From positions 515,430 to 579,429 of the forward strand of contig JAEVYY010000009.1 in NCBI GenBank assembly GCA_023392535.1: a DNA stretch of 64,000 nt, given 5' to 3'. Of this stretch, positions 35,973 to 43,828 are shown piece after piece. Each line of letters opens with the position of its first letter. Within the stretch, counting starts at the first letter, position 1. The stretch is from Bacillota bacterium. GTDB taxonomy: Bacteria; Bacillota; Clostridia; Lachnospirales; Lachnospiraceae. The notes beneath the pieces are model-generated. The model saw only the letters and a program-made list of their open reading frames with translations, was not told the origin of the DNA and searched no databases. Made by a program: the position numbers and the translations under genes.

Positions 35973-36605
35973 TTAACTACTCGGAAAATCAACAATTTGT
36001 CTTCCCGCCCATTCAAGATCAATCTTATAAAAGCAATCTTGAAGATCAGATATCTCATTTTTAACAATCTCATCTATCTCCTGGTACATCTGATACGGCA
36101 AGGCTATTCCGCTGGGACCCTCTTCACTAAAAGTCGTGAATTCAAGATTACCCTGCCCATCTTTCCTATAATAATAAATGCTGTTTAATGATGGAACCGA
36201 TATACGAAGTCTTGCAAATGTCATAATTTTTAGCAATTCTATGGTTCTATCATCAAGCCCATTTTCTAGTACGCGTACCTTTTCCGAAAATTCCTCTAGT
36301 GTATTACAGAACCGCTTGGTAAAACCCAGTGTTTTCTTTCTAAATTCCATATCCAACTCAGCTTCTAATTGATTGATATCCTGCAATTCATTTAGGAACC
36401 AGACCAATATCTTATCCTTTTCATTAACATAGATACTTGGATATAGTAATTTCCATACATGTTTACAGGAAGTGCATGTCCATTTAAAGAATGACATATC
36501 TTCCACTTCTGTTCTTTTATCTTCCTGAATGATCTGCGGTAATCGTAAAGTTGCCACTTGCCCACATTCCTTGCATTTATATGTAATAATCTTTTCTTTT
36601 TCCAA
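35973..36605 (-). CDS. CpXC domain protein
   Basis: A 210-residue cytoplasmic protein. Two Cys pairs near the N-terminus (CKEC and CTSC) match the CpXC domain, a zinc-ribbon-like module of unknown function common in Firmicutes. The remainder is predicted helical without recognised motifs. It lies 16 bases upstream of the GerMN/DUF3298 lipoprotein gene on the same strand and probably shares its transcript. The 257 bases upstream hold a hairpin and no gene. Confidence 0.75.
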   Translation of the reverse strand: MEKEKIITYKCKECGQVATLRLPQIIQEDKRTEVEDMSFFKWTCTSCKHVWKLLYPSIYVNEKDKILVWFLNELQDINQLEAELDMEFRKKTLGFTKRFCNTLEEFSEKVRVLENGLDDRTIELLKIMTFARLRISVPSLNSIYYYRKDGQGNLEFTTFSEEGPSGIALPYQMYQEIDEIVKNEISDLQDCFYKIDLEWAGRQIVDFPSS

Positions 36606-36754
36606 TTCTGCTCTCCGTATATCCGGAATTATTTAATTACAAATCCTTTTTTAACATTATACCTATATAGAGCACGTATTTCAAGTTTAACAACAAAGCT
36701 TTGTCCATAAATAAGGCTTAGACGAGCTCCGGTATTTCAAAAATGGATTTATAA

Positions 36755-36797
36755 AAAAGACCTCATCTTTCCGTATTATCGTAAGTTGAGATCTTTT
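36755..36797. terminator. Hairpin terminator downstream of the isochorismatase gene
   Basis: AAAAGACCTCA pairs with TGAGATCTTTT (one mismatch) around a 21-base loop, giving an A-run on one side and a T-run on the other. It serves the isochorismatase operon. Confidence 0.6.
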
Positions 36798-36862
36798 ACC
36801 GTCTGCGATTCTTAATTAAAATATATGGCTATAAAAATATCGCATTTTTTGCAAAGGTTTGC

Positions 36863-37396
36863 CTAATTATTAAGATCCTCTATTATTTGTTCCATTGATA
36901 TCACGCGTGCATAACGCTTATCCCAAATACTATCTTCATAATATTCAGACAATCTTTTTCCACTGGCGAAATCATTATCAAATGTAGTCGTAGTTGCTTT
37001 TGCTATTGTGATACAATACCCATATTCAAAAGCCACTTTACAAGATACATCCAAACAATATTCCGACTGCATGCCACATAAGATGATATTTTTGACCTCC
37101 AATTCGGTAAGGAATTCTCGCAATCCAGTTTTCAGAAAAGCGCTATTATATTTTTTCTCAAATACCTTTTCTTCTGGCAAAGGGGTAATATCTTTCCATA
37201 TTTCCCATCCCGTGCACCCATGCTCTAATTCATCACCGGCACCCCCATCATGTTGAACATAAATGACAGGTATCCCTTTCTTTCTGCAATTTCGTAATAA
37301 CTGCTTTATATTAGAAACAACAATCGTTTCATTATATGGATGTTGTTCGATCAGAGCAGTTTGCATATCTATTATCAATAAGGCATCCTGTTTCAT
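36863..37396 (-). CDS. Isochorismatase-family cysteine hydrolase
   Basis: 177 residues from the ATG with TAGGAGAAG upstream; a longer frame from 37462 is not supported. The catalytic triad of the family is visible: Asp in LLIIDMQ, Lys in FEKKYNSAF and Cys in CGMQSEYCLDVS. Substrates of this group are diverse (nicotinamide, isochorismate, ureidoacrylate and others) and cannot be assigned here. It follows a GNAT gene with a small gap once the start is corrected. Confidence 0.88.
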   Translation of the reverse strand: MKQDALLIIDMQTALIEQHPYNETIVVSNIKQLLRNCRKKGIPVIYVQHDGGAGDELEHGCTGWEIWKDITPLPEEKVFEKKYNSAFLKTGLREFLTELEVKNIILCGMQSEYCLDVSCKVAFEYGYCITIAKATTTTFDNDFASGKRLSEYYEDSIWDKRYARVISMEQIIEDLNN

Positions 37397-37451
37397 CTGG
37401 CTTCTCCTATTACAAATTTTATTTATTCTGCTCATATAGCGAAATATGTGC

Positions 37452-37913
37452 TCATCTCCCAATTATATTCTGTTGGATGTTATCACCTACCAGTCGTTTG
37501 GAAAATTTGAAATGAAAGTTATGCATGTCTTCCCGCATATAGAAGCGATGCGTATCAATGCGTAACTGATTACAATCCACCTCAATTTGTGTACAGCCGT
37601 TATCTTCTGCGATTTGACAACTCCTGAAAAACATTTCTTTTCCAATACCATTGTTCCTGCATGCAGAGGCAACAGCAAATTCAAGGATTTCTGCAATCTG
37701 CTCTGTATGATGTAATTGCAATTCAAAGCGCATGTTCAATGCGCCAACCACCTCTCCGTTCCGTTCTCCGACCAAACAATAATAGTGACTATCACTTATT
37801 TGATTCCCATAGATTGCGCAAAAACTGTCATAAGAAAGTTCCTTGTTTTCCATATCACAAATGAGAGCATAAATTGCTTTGCAATCCTCTAAATTACCTT
37901 TTCTATATTTCAT
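37452..37913 (-). CDS. GNAT family N-acetyltransferase
   Basis: 153 residues from the ATG with GAGGAGG upstream. The GNAT acetyl-CoA fold is indicated by an N-terminal strand-helix start (YRKGNLEDCKAIYALICDME), the central strand GEVVGALNMRFE and the motif A region FAVASACRNNGIGKEMFFRSCQIAEDNG, with the pyrophosphate-binding N-N-G-I-G-K. It probably acetylates an amine on a small molecule or protein; the acceptor is unknown. It is upstream of the isochorismatase gene and 60 bases downstream of a methyltransferase gene. Confidence 0.85.
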   Translation of the reverse strand: MKYRKGNLEDCKAIYALICDMENKELSYDSFCAIYGNQISDSHYYCLVGERNGEVVGALNMRFELQLHHTEQIAEILEFAVASACRNNGIGKEMFFRSCQIAEDNGCTQIEVDCNQLRIDTHRFYMREDMHNFHFKFSKRLVGDNIQQNIIGR

Positions 37914-37973
37914 CGTCTGCCTCCTCAAAGATTTCGTTTTATCTGTTGACTTAATGTCAATAAGAGGATAGAC

Positions 37974-38609
37974 CTAGGAAAGTTTCTTTCCTATAAAATA
38001 GAATCCATTCGATTTATGCCCGTTCATAGTCGTAAATGTCAGGCATTCATATTTCAATGTGCTAAAATCAGCCAGAAGCTCCTTTAACCATTTTTCTGAG
38101 TGATGACGGAGGACAGCGCCTTCCGGTAACTCAAAAACACCATAGAGGCTATATTTTTCTTCAAATCTTTGATAGCGGGCTAGATTTCGTTCATCTGAAT
38201 TGATAAGGAAATCGTTGATGTAGAGAATTCCGTCAGGTTTTAATACACGATTTATTTCGGAAATCAGAGCCTTCTGTTCTTCATTGCTTTTGATACAAGT
38301 CAGGACGGCCAAGAGTATCACTGCGTCTACACTATGATCTGGCAAATCAATCCCCGCATCTTTTTTCAAACGGAGGTCAAGATAAGGAGCCTGCTGTTTT
38401 CCCCGTTCGATCATTCCCTGCGAAAAATCCATGCCGATCAGATTCCTGTACCCAAGATGATACAATTCGTTTAGTGTACGGCCATAGCCACACCCAACAT
38501 CAAGAATGATGGCATTACTAGTGAGATAATTAGCGAATTCTTTTGCCTGAAAAGGCGTTGTAAACTGTTTTGTATCCGAAACACTGTTCCAGTAATCTTT
38601 TTGTTTCAT
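37974..38609 (-). CDS. Class I SAM-dependent methyltransferase
   Basis: About 211 residues. Motif I ILDVGCGYGRTLNELYHLGYRNLIGMDFS and motif III-like DAVILLAVLTCI identify a Methyltransf_11/25-type fold; substrate unknown. The start is the ATG at 38609 with AGGAGG upstream (a TTG precedes it). The N-terminus KDYWNSVSDTKQFTTPF is typical of small-molecule methyltransferases in Clostridia. Confidence 0.88.
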   Translation of the reverse strand: MKQKDYWNSVSDTKQFTTPFQAKEFANYLTSNAIILDVGCGYGRTLNELYHLGYRNLIGMDFSQGMIERGKQQAPYLDLRLKKDAGIDLPDHSVDAVILLAVLTCIKSNEEQKALISEINRVLKPDGILYINDFLINSDERNLARYQRFEEKYSLYGVFELPEGAVLRHHSEKWLKELLADFSTLKYECLTFTTMNGHKSNGFYFIGKKLS

Positions 38610-38657
38610 CAAATTGTTCCTCCTTTTGCTTACTTATCTATTTGCTTATATCATGTA

Positions 38658-39086
38658 TTATGGTTTCTTATACATACTGGAATCCCAAGGCACATTTGGA
38701 TCGTAATCCTCAGGAGGATAGTGCTGCGGAGCTGTTATATACCACCACACACCAAATCTGTCTATAACATCAGCAGCGCATGGACTCCATGGTAATGGTC
38801 CTAACGGTGTCTTAATTGTCCCTCCCTCGCTCAACAAGGCATATGCCCTTTCTACAGCAGCTTCACTATCAAAGCTCATGCCCAACTGCACTATATTTTC
38901 TTCTATGTAATTATTAGATGATTCGACTACAGATAAGATTTCTTGACCATCTTTATAAAGCTCTGAATGAAAGTATGTTCCATCGGGATTCTTTACATGA
39001 TATCCCAATTCCAAACCAAATGCTTCTTTATAAAGTTCAACGGCTTCCATACTATTCTTAACATATAACCCTGTCCCTATTTTCAC
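38658..39086 (-). CDS. VOC superfamily (PhnB/glyoxalase-like) protein
   Basis: A 142-residue protein with the beta-alpha-beta-beta-beta pattern of vicinal-oxygen-chelate proteins: GTGLYVKNSMEAVELYKEAFGLELGYHVKNPDGTYFHSEL and the PhnB-like C-terminus PLGPLPWSPCAADVIDRFGVWWYI. Its catalytic or binding function is unknown; the PhnB-like subgroup usually lacks a demonstrated activity. A single-gene unit upstream of the tRNA-Leu terminator. Confidence 0.85.
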   Translation of the reverse strand: MKIGTGLYVKNSMEAVELYKEAFGLELGYHVKNPDGTYFHSELYKDGQEILSVVESSNNYIEENIVQLGMSFDSEAAVERAYALLSEGGTIKTPLGPLPWSPCAADVIDRFGVWWYITAPQHYPPEDYDPNVPWDSSMYKKP

Positions 39087-39238
39087 CAGAACACCTCCCC
39101 ATTTTATATAAAATCACAGCACTTCGCACTTTAGTCATACTGTTTGTCAAAATCATTAAGCGTTTTTGTTTAAAATACAAAAGATTGATGTCCAGTATAA
39201 ATAAGGTGTGTTTCCCTTGATTTTAACATAGATAATAT

Positions 39239-39280
39239 AAAAAGTCATGTATGAGTTCTAATCCTCATACATGACTTTTT
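39239..39280. terminator. Strong hairpin terminator of tRNA-Leu
   Basis: A 17-bp perfect stem (AAAAAGTCATGTATGAG and its complement) with an 8-base loop. It lies directly after the tRNA 3' end on the minus strand and is symmetrical enough to work both ways. Confidence 0.88.
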
Positions 39281-39283
39281 TGC

Positions 39284-39367
39284 TGCGCAAGAAGGGACTT
39301 GAACCCTCACGTCGTTGCCAACACTAGATCCTTAGTCTAGCCTGTCTGCCAATTCCAGCACTCGCGC
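39284..39367 (-). tRNA. tRNA-Leu (anticodon AAG)
   Basis: 84 bases forming a full class II cloverleaf: acceptor GCGCGAG/CTTGCGC, anticodon stem CTAGA/TCTAG around CTAAGGA (anticodon AAG), a long variable arm, and a T-arm with GGTTCAAGTCC. The discriminator base is A, as required for Leu. CCA is not encoded (the genome has GCA). An A at position 34 is unusual in bacteria outside tRNA-Arg and implies inosine formation or unmodified A34 reading CUU. Confidence 0.93.
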
Positions 39368-39403
39368 TTATTCTATTATGTTGCCATTTTGCTCACTTGT
39401 AGA

Positions 39404-39432
39404 ATTATATCTCAAACCTTTTTTGTAGTCAA
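39404..39432 (-). promoter_or_regulatory. Promoter of tRNA-Leu
   Basis: TTGACT and a perfect TATAAT separated by 17 bases, 36 bases before the mature tRNA. The rest of the 356-base gap around the tRNA contains only this promoter, the tRNA, its terminator and the presumed promoter of the VOC gene. Confidence 0.85.
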
Positions 39433-39442
39433 GTTTAATTTA

Positions 39443-40084
39443 TTATTTTTTTTCCTCACCCTTGGGATATTGCTTTCCGCTTTTCTGCAAATCCTGATTT
39501 CCATGAAATCCATCTATTAATTTTTCAATTAATAATTTCTTTACGTATACATCAAAGCTCAACATACATATAAAGGAAAATATCTGTAAAAACTCCTCAC
39601 TATCCTCTGGTGCATCTTGAAACGTATTTTTGGACTTTTCATATGCTTTTTTGATATCCTTCTGCAACTCTGCTACATGTTCATACTCCAGTGAAAACAC
39701 TTCCTTATATATCTTCTCCAGATTAAACTTCTCCTGTGTACCAAAGAATCGGTCCGATAAAGGATTCAGTAAATTCTGAATATCATTGATTGACAATATT
39801 CCCTTATAATAATAAATGAAAATAAGTAGCATCAAATGTTCCTTGGAATACTTCTTTTTTACCGGCGGCGGTAATAAATTGTTCTTTGCATAATTGTTAA
39901 TCATCGTCTTGGTAAGAATCTTATCTTCCTTATTTCTGCTGGCATTCCGGAGTTTTTTATCCATAAATGTCGTAACTTGATCCATATATAAGTCTATATT
40001 GGGAATATCATCTGGCTTAATATAATCAATTCTACCTAAACTTTCCATAATACTGTTGATTAAATCGTCCATGTTAAGGGTCAT
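39443..40084 (-). CDS. DUF1836 (MerR-like helix-turn-helix) protein
   Basis: 213 residues from the ATG with GGAGGT upstream. The DUF1836 domain occupies about residues 5-140: DDLINSIMESLG, DIPNIDLYMDQVTTFMDKKL, then TKTMINNYAKNNLLPPPVKKKYSKEHLMLLIFIYYYKGILSI, which resembles the DNA-binding domain of MerR regulators. The C-terminal part is helical and charged. It is a probable transcription regulator with unknown targets. It is divergent from the PHP phosphatase gene. Confidence 0.82.
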   Translation of the reverse strand: MTLNMDDLINSIMESLGRIDYIKPDDIPNIDLYMDQVTTFMDKKLRNASRNKEDKILTKTMINNYAKNNLLPPPVKKKYSKEHLMLLIFIYYYKGILSINDIQNLLNPLSDRFFGTQEKFNLEKIYKEVFSLEYEHVAELQKDIKKAYEKSKNTFQDAPEDSEEFLQIFSFICMLSFDVYVKKLLIEKLIDGFHGNQDLQKSGKQYPKGEEKK

Positions 40085-40265
40085 CTCATCTACCTCCACA
40101 CGCAACCATTGGTAAGCAGCATGTCCAATAATATTTTCATTATATAGTACTTAAAACTACATAGCAAGTACTTTATGATCTATTTGAGTATCCTTTGAAA
40201 GTGTGCTATATTAGTAAATTGTAATTGATTTTTATGCTGCTTACGCGGCGGATTGGAGTGAACAC

Positions 40266-40970
40266 ATGAATTATTTACTGGATGCACATACACACACACT
40301 TGCAAGCGGACATGCATATTGCACAATGAAAGAAATGGCACAAGCAGCTAAGGAATGCGGTCTTGAGCTATTGGGGATTACAGATCATGCACCTAATTTA
40401 CCTGGAAGCTGTCACGAGTTCCATTTTGAAAATTTTCGCATTATTGATCGGAATGCTTATGCTGTCCCACTTTTATTAGGATGTGAACTAAATATCTTGG
40501 ATGAGAATGGTACTGTAGATTTAAGACCTGACTTGATCCAAAAGATGGATTATAATATTGCAAGCTTACATTCTGCTTGTATTCCCTTTTTAACAAAAGC
40601 AGAACTGACCAATGCTATTATACGTTGCATTGAAAATCCTCATATTCATATCATTGGACATCTGGATGATGCCCGTTTCCCCGTTGATTATAAAGAGGTT
40701 GTAAGGGCAGCAAAAGAATATCATACTCTGCTTGAAGTTAATAATTCCTCGCTTTTACCGACCAGCTACCGCGCTAACGCAAAAGAAAATTATAGAATTA
40801 TGTTAGATGCATGTGTACAATATCAGGTGCCAGTAATATTAAATTCTGATGCACACGTGGATAGTGCTGTCGGGCGACATGATGCCTCATTTTCTCTTCT
40901 CAAGGAAATTGAATTCCCAGAAGATTTGGTCGTAAATACCTCCGTCGACAGATTTAAATCTTTTATCTAA
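40266..40970 (+). CDS. PHP-domain phosphatase (YcdX-like)
   Basis: A 234-residue metal-dependent hydrolase of the PHP family. Metal-ligand motifs are DAHTHT at the N-terminus, GITDHAP, and NSDAHVDSAVGRHD near the C-terminus; GLELLGITDHA and HIIGHLDD follow the YcdX pattern. YcdX-type proteins are zinc phosphatases; the substrate is unknown. Plain ribosome site (GTGAACAC) with the ATG at 40266. Upstream of, but about 90 bases from, the YerC gene. Confidence 0.88.
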   Translation: MNYLLDAHTHTLASGHAYCTMKEMAQAAKECGLELLGITDHAPNLPGSCHEFHFENFRIIDRNAYAVPLLLGCELNILDENGTVDLRPDLIQKMDYNIASLHSACIPFLTKAELTNAIIRCIENPHIHIIGHLDDARFPVDYKEVVRAAKEYHTLLEVNNSSLLPTSYRANAKENYRIMLDACVQYQVPVILNSDAHVDSAVGRHDASFSLLKEIEFPEDLVVNTSVDRFKSFI

Positions 40971-41061
40971 ATAATACCCTTTACTACACAACGTTAAAAT
41001 GTTAAAATCAATTTAGCTTAGAATTGAAAATTTCACAGCGTGAAAGTGAGGAATGTTGTAA

Positions 41062-41358
41062 ATGAATAAGAAAATCAAAACAGAATCTGTTGATTATTTA
41101 TTCGATGCCATTCTTTGTCTGAATAACAAAGAAGAATGTTATAACTTTTTTGAAGATTTATGCACCGTTAATGAACTACTGTCTTTATCACAAAGATTCG
41201 AAGTAGCTTCTATGCTTCGGGAACATAAGACTTATTTGGAGATAGCCGAGAAGACTGGTGCATCAACAGCAACTATAAGCCGTGTTAACCGTTCTCTCAA
41301 TTACGGTACAGATGGCTATGAGTTGATATTTAATCGTTTGAAAGACAACCAAGTATAA
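41062..41358 (+). CDS. YerC/YecD-type TrpR-like DNA-binding protein
   Basis: A 98-residue protein of the TrpR/YerC family. The helix-turn-helix region reads LSLSQRFEVASMLREHKTYLEIAEKTGASTATISRVNRSL, with the recognition helix TGASTATISRVNR. YerC proteins in Firmicutes bind DNA, but tryptophan dependence is not established. Small, complete, with a strong terminator after it. Ribosome site GTGAGGA. Confidence 0.9.
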   Translation: MNKKIKTESVDYLFDAILCLNNKEECYNFFEDLCTVNELLSLSQRFEVASMLREHKTYLEIAEKTGASTATISRVNRSLNYGTDGYELIFNRLKDNQV

Positions 41359-41402
41359 AAAAACAGCCTTTGGAGAATCACTATCTCCAAAGGCTGTTTT
41401 TT
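41358..41402. terminator. Bidirectional terminator between yerC and bactofilin
   Basis: A 19-bp perfect stem (six A, then CAGCCTTTGGAGA with its complement and six T) around a 7-base loop. It serves the yerC gene and the convergent bactofilin gene. Confidence 0.92.
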
Positions 41403-41411
41403 CATTCTTAT

Positions 41412-41825
41412 TTACGATTCTGTTTTGACTTCGCCAATCCGTTGCTTATTTATTTCTGTTTCTTTCTGCGCCCCATTCATATTCATGGTACAGTTGCCCT
41501 GAAACTTTGCATTCTCATCAATTGTCAAACTTCTTGCAACAATATCACCCACTATTTTACTGGTTCCCGTCGCTTCAATTCTTTCTTTAATATGTAAATC
41601 GCCCCTTATTTCTCCGGCAATCATAATATTAGCTGCTTTCACTTTACCTTCTACCTTAGCACCTTTTCCAATGATCAAAGTTCCCGCAGAGTGAATATCT
41701 CCCTTAATGACTCCATCAATTCTCGTAGTATCTTTTGTTGTAAAGCTTCCCTCAATGACAGCGTCTGAGCCAATGATACTATTTATTTTCTCAGCAGAAA
41801 AATCTTTTGTTTTATTTCCGAACAT
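41412..41825 (-). CDS. Bactofilin (polymer-forming cytoskeletal protein)
   Basis: A 137-residue protein of the bactofilin family (PF04519), which polymerises into filaments at the membrane without nucleotide. The repetitive beta-helix core is clear: GSDAVIEGSFTTKDTTRIDGVIKGDIHSAGTLIIGKGAKVEGKVKAANIMIAGEIRGDLHIKERIEATGTSKIVGDI. The N- and C-terminal tails are short. It lies 14 bases downstream of a membrane-anchored LytM-like gene, the classic bactofilin partner. Confidence 0.94.
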   Translation of the reverse strand: MFGNKTKDFSAEKINSIIGSDAVIEGSFTTKDTTRIDGVIKGDIHSAGTLIIGKGAKVEGKVKAANIMIAGEIRGDLHIKERIEATGTSKIVGDIVARSLTIDENAKFQGNCTMNMNGAQKETEINKQRIGEVKTES

Positions 41826-41839
41826 ATTCTTACCTCCTC

Positions 41840-42568
41840 TTAACCTGCTATCTCTAATAATGTCAACGGATTAATGAACTGGTCATTTACCATAATTTCA
41901 TATCCGAGTTTCGTACTAGTCTCATCCATTTGATATAGTACCGTTCCTCTTGGTATCTCATCTTTTTCTGATACTCTGGCTGGTGCTGCATTTCGATAAA
42001 TAGAAACGTATCCATTTCCATGATCGATCTTAATCATATTACCAAAATCCGTATCATCCGGACCCACATAGCTGACAATACCATCGCCTGCCGAAATCAC
42101 ATTAGTTCCAGCTCCTGCTTGAAAGATGACCATCGGAATATCAAGCGCTCCCTCGCCAGCTGCTTCGTTTGCATTTGCTTCTGTCATAGTAGCTGTACCG
42201 CTGAGTGGAAAGCCCGTCGGTTTACTTTTTTCCGCCATCTCTTCTGCTTTTTTTGCTTCTGCTTCAACTTTCTGGTTCACTGTATCGCTCAATATTGAAA
42301 CTTTATTATTCAGTTCTTCATTTAGTTTTGTAAGCTCCAGGTTCTTTGTCGTTAAATTTAGTATTTCTTCCGTTGTTTTTGAGGAAACATTAACTTTTCC
42401 AAAGATATTTGCAATACTATAGGAACTAAGCACTAATACAAGTAATAGAAAGCCTGTAATCGTACGTAATGCCCAGCTTGGCATTTGTAATTGCCTTACG
42501 CCATCATTAGTTCCGCTTGTAATCACCATAAATGTATACCGCTTTTTCTTTTTGGTTTTCTTCTGCAT
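41840..42568 (-). CDS. Membrane-anchored M23/LytM-like protein, catalytic residues lost
   Basis: 242 residues from the ATG with GGAGGT upstream. Layout: basic cytoplasmic start, one transmembrane helix (about 35-56), a coiled coil (about 63-115), then a LytM-type beta domain (about 145-240: VISAGDGIVSYVGPDDTDFGNMIKIDHGNGYVSIY). One of the core residues, His in IDHGNG, remains, but the first H-x3-D and the final H-x-H are absent (the latter site reads KLGYEI), and Tyr-Ile-Tyr replaces the usual Y-x-H. It is therefore probably a non-enzymatic scaffold or amidase activator rather than an endopeptidase. Co-transcribed with bactofilin. Confidence 0.8.
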   Translation of the reverse strand: MQKKTKKKKRYTFMVITSGTNDGVRQLQMPSWALRTITGFLLLVLVLSSYSIANIFGKVNVSSKTTEEILNLTTKNLELTKLNEELNNKVSILSDTVNQKVEAEAKKAEEMAEKSKPTGFPLSGTATMTEANANEAAGEGALDIPMVIFQAGAGTNVISAGDGIVSYVGPDDTDFGNMIKIDHGNGYVSIYRNAAPARVSEKDEIPRGTVLYQMDETSTKLGYEIMVNDQFINPLTLLEIAG

Positions 42569-42671
42569 AGAAAAATCACCTCCGATAAACATTTACCATT
42601 TTATCACAGATGATTTTTTTTCACAATCTTTTCTTAATAATTTCGTAACATTTTATGAATATTTATCCAAT

Positions 42672-43736
42672 TTAAACAGATAATTCCATATCTCCGTCTT
42701 GAATCCATCCTTTTTTTCTCATAAATTCTGAGATGATCAGTGAAAGAATAGCTGGTAATATAAAATGTAATGCAATAATTTCTATAATAACAATAGTAGG
42801 AGAATATGTCTGTGTCATGGTCTGATATGTTGTTATCTGTCCAACCAGACCAGCAGTTCCCATACCAGAGCCTGTTGCATTATTTGTCATACCTACAAGC
42901 ACGGTAGAGATAGGTCCCAAAATAGCACTTGTAAGAATAGCAGGCAGCCAGATAATCGGTTTTTTTACAATATTACCAATTTGCAACATACTCGTTCCAA
43001 GACCCTGAGCCAATAATCCATTTACTTTATTTTCACGGAAACTAGCTACCGCGAAACCAACCATGTTCGCGCAACAGCCAACGGTTGCCGCTCCAGCAGC
43101 AATTCCCGATAGATTTAAAATAATTCCGAGGGCAGCTGAACTAATTGGCAATGTCAAAATAATACCCATCAATACAGAGACTATTATTCCCATTAAAAAT
43201 GGTGCCTGAATGGTTCCCCAATTAATGATTTCACCAATTCCAGTCATAAAGGCCGAAATAGGTGGTCCTAAAATAAGACCTACCGTCCCGCCTGCAATAA
43301 TACAAACAAACGGTGTGATTAATATATCTATCTTTGTCTTTCCAGATACTGCATGACCTATATAAATGCCTGTCAAAGCTGCTATAAATGCACCCAATGG
43401 CTCACCTGGTCCAGAAAACTGCATCACACCATCTACAAGAACGGTACCAGCAATAATTTTACCAGCGAACGCTCCTATCATCCCTGTTACCGCCGCTGAT
43501 ATTGTTACCAATGGTGATTCTTTGAATCTAATCGCTACACCAAGACCAATTCCCGCTCCTGTTACGGTTGCTGCAACTTTCCCAAGCATGAAAATGTACA
43601 TACCAATAGGACCCGCCACTAAATTTCCTATCTGCTGAATAATAGTTCCGATAATTAATGTTGCAAAAAGACCGGATGCCATACCGCTCAAGCCATCAAT
43701 AAAAATACGTTCTGCTACTTTCTTTAAAATATTCAT
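42672..43736 (-). CDS. EIIC-like membrane permease (PTS_EIIC_2 family), standalone
   Basis: 354 residues from the ATG with GGAGG upstream. A highly hydrophobic protein with about ten membrane segments and Gly-rich motifs (IFIDGLSGMASGLFATLIIGTIIQQIGN, GVAIRFKESPLVTISAAVTGMIGAFAGK, NNATGSGMGTAGLVGQ) of the PF13303 group. No EIIA or EIIB domain or gene is nearby, so classical sugar phosphotransfer is doubtful. The gene upstream on the same strand is the NiaR repressor, and the promoter between them carries an inverted repeat. A niacin-related transport role is possible but unproven. Confidence 0.78.
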   Translation of the reverse strand: MNILKKVAERIFIDGLSGMASGLFATLIIGTIIQQIGNLVAGPIGMYIFMLGKVAATVTGAGIGLGVAIRFKESPLVTISAAVTGMIGAFAGKIIAGTVLVDGVMQFSGPGEPLGAFIAALTGIYIGHAVSGKTKIDILITPFVCIIAGGTVGLILGPPISAFMTGIGEIINWGTIQAPFLMGIIVSVLMGIILTLPISSAALGIILNLSGIAAGAATVGCCANMVGFAVASFRENKVNGLLAQGLGTSMLQIGNIVKKPIIWLPAILTSAILGPISTVLVGMTNNATGSGMGTAGLVGQITTYQTMTQTYSPTIVIIEIIALHFILPAILSLIISEFMRKKGWIQDGDMELSV

Positions 43737-43777
43737 TATAATGATCCTCCACACCTTTTTTAGACAAAACCGTTTTT

Positions 43778-43808
43778 AATGTATATTCATGTGTCTTGTC
43801 AGTCAAGA
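43778..43808 (-). promoter_or_regulatory. Promoter with overlapping inverted repeat, candidate NiaR operator
   Basis: TTGACT and TACATT with a 17-base spacer point toward the EIIC-like gene. An inverted repeat TCTTG-TCAGT-CAAGA (43794-43808) overlaps the -35 element, and GTGTCTTGTCA is similar to the NiaR box as I remember it. The memory-based match needs checking. Confidence 0.5.
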
Positions 43809-43828
43809 GTAAAGATATCACATTCATC

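Noticed and set aside
42672..43736. Reading the EIIC-like protein as part of a complete sugar phosphotransferase system
   Set aside because: No EIIA, EIIB, HPr or sugar-metabolism gene lies nearby, and the neighbour is NiaR.
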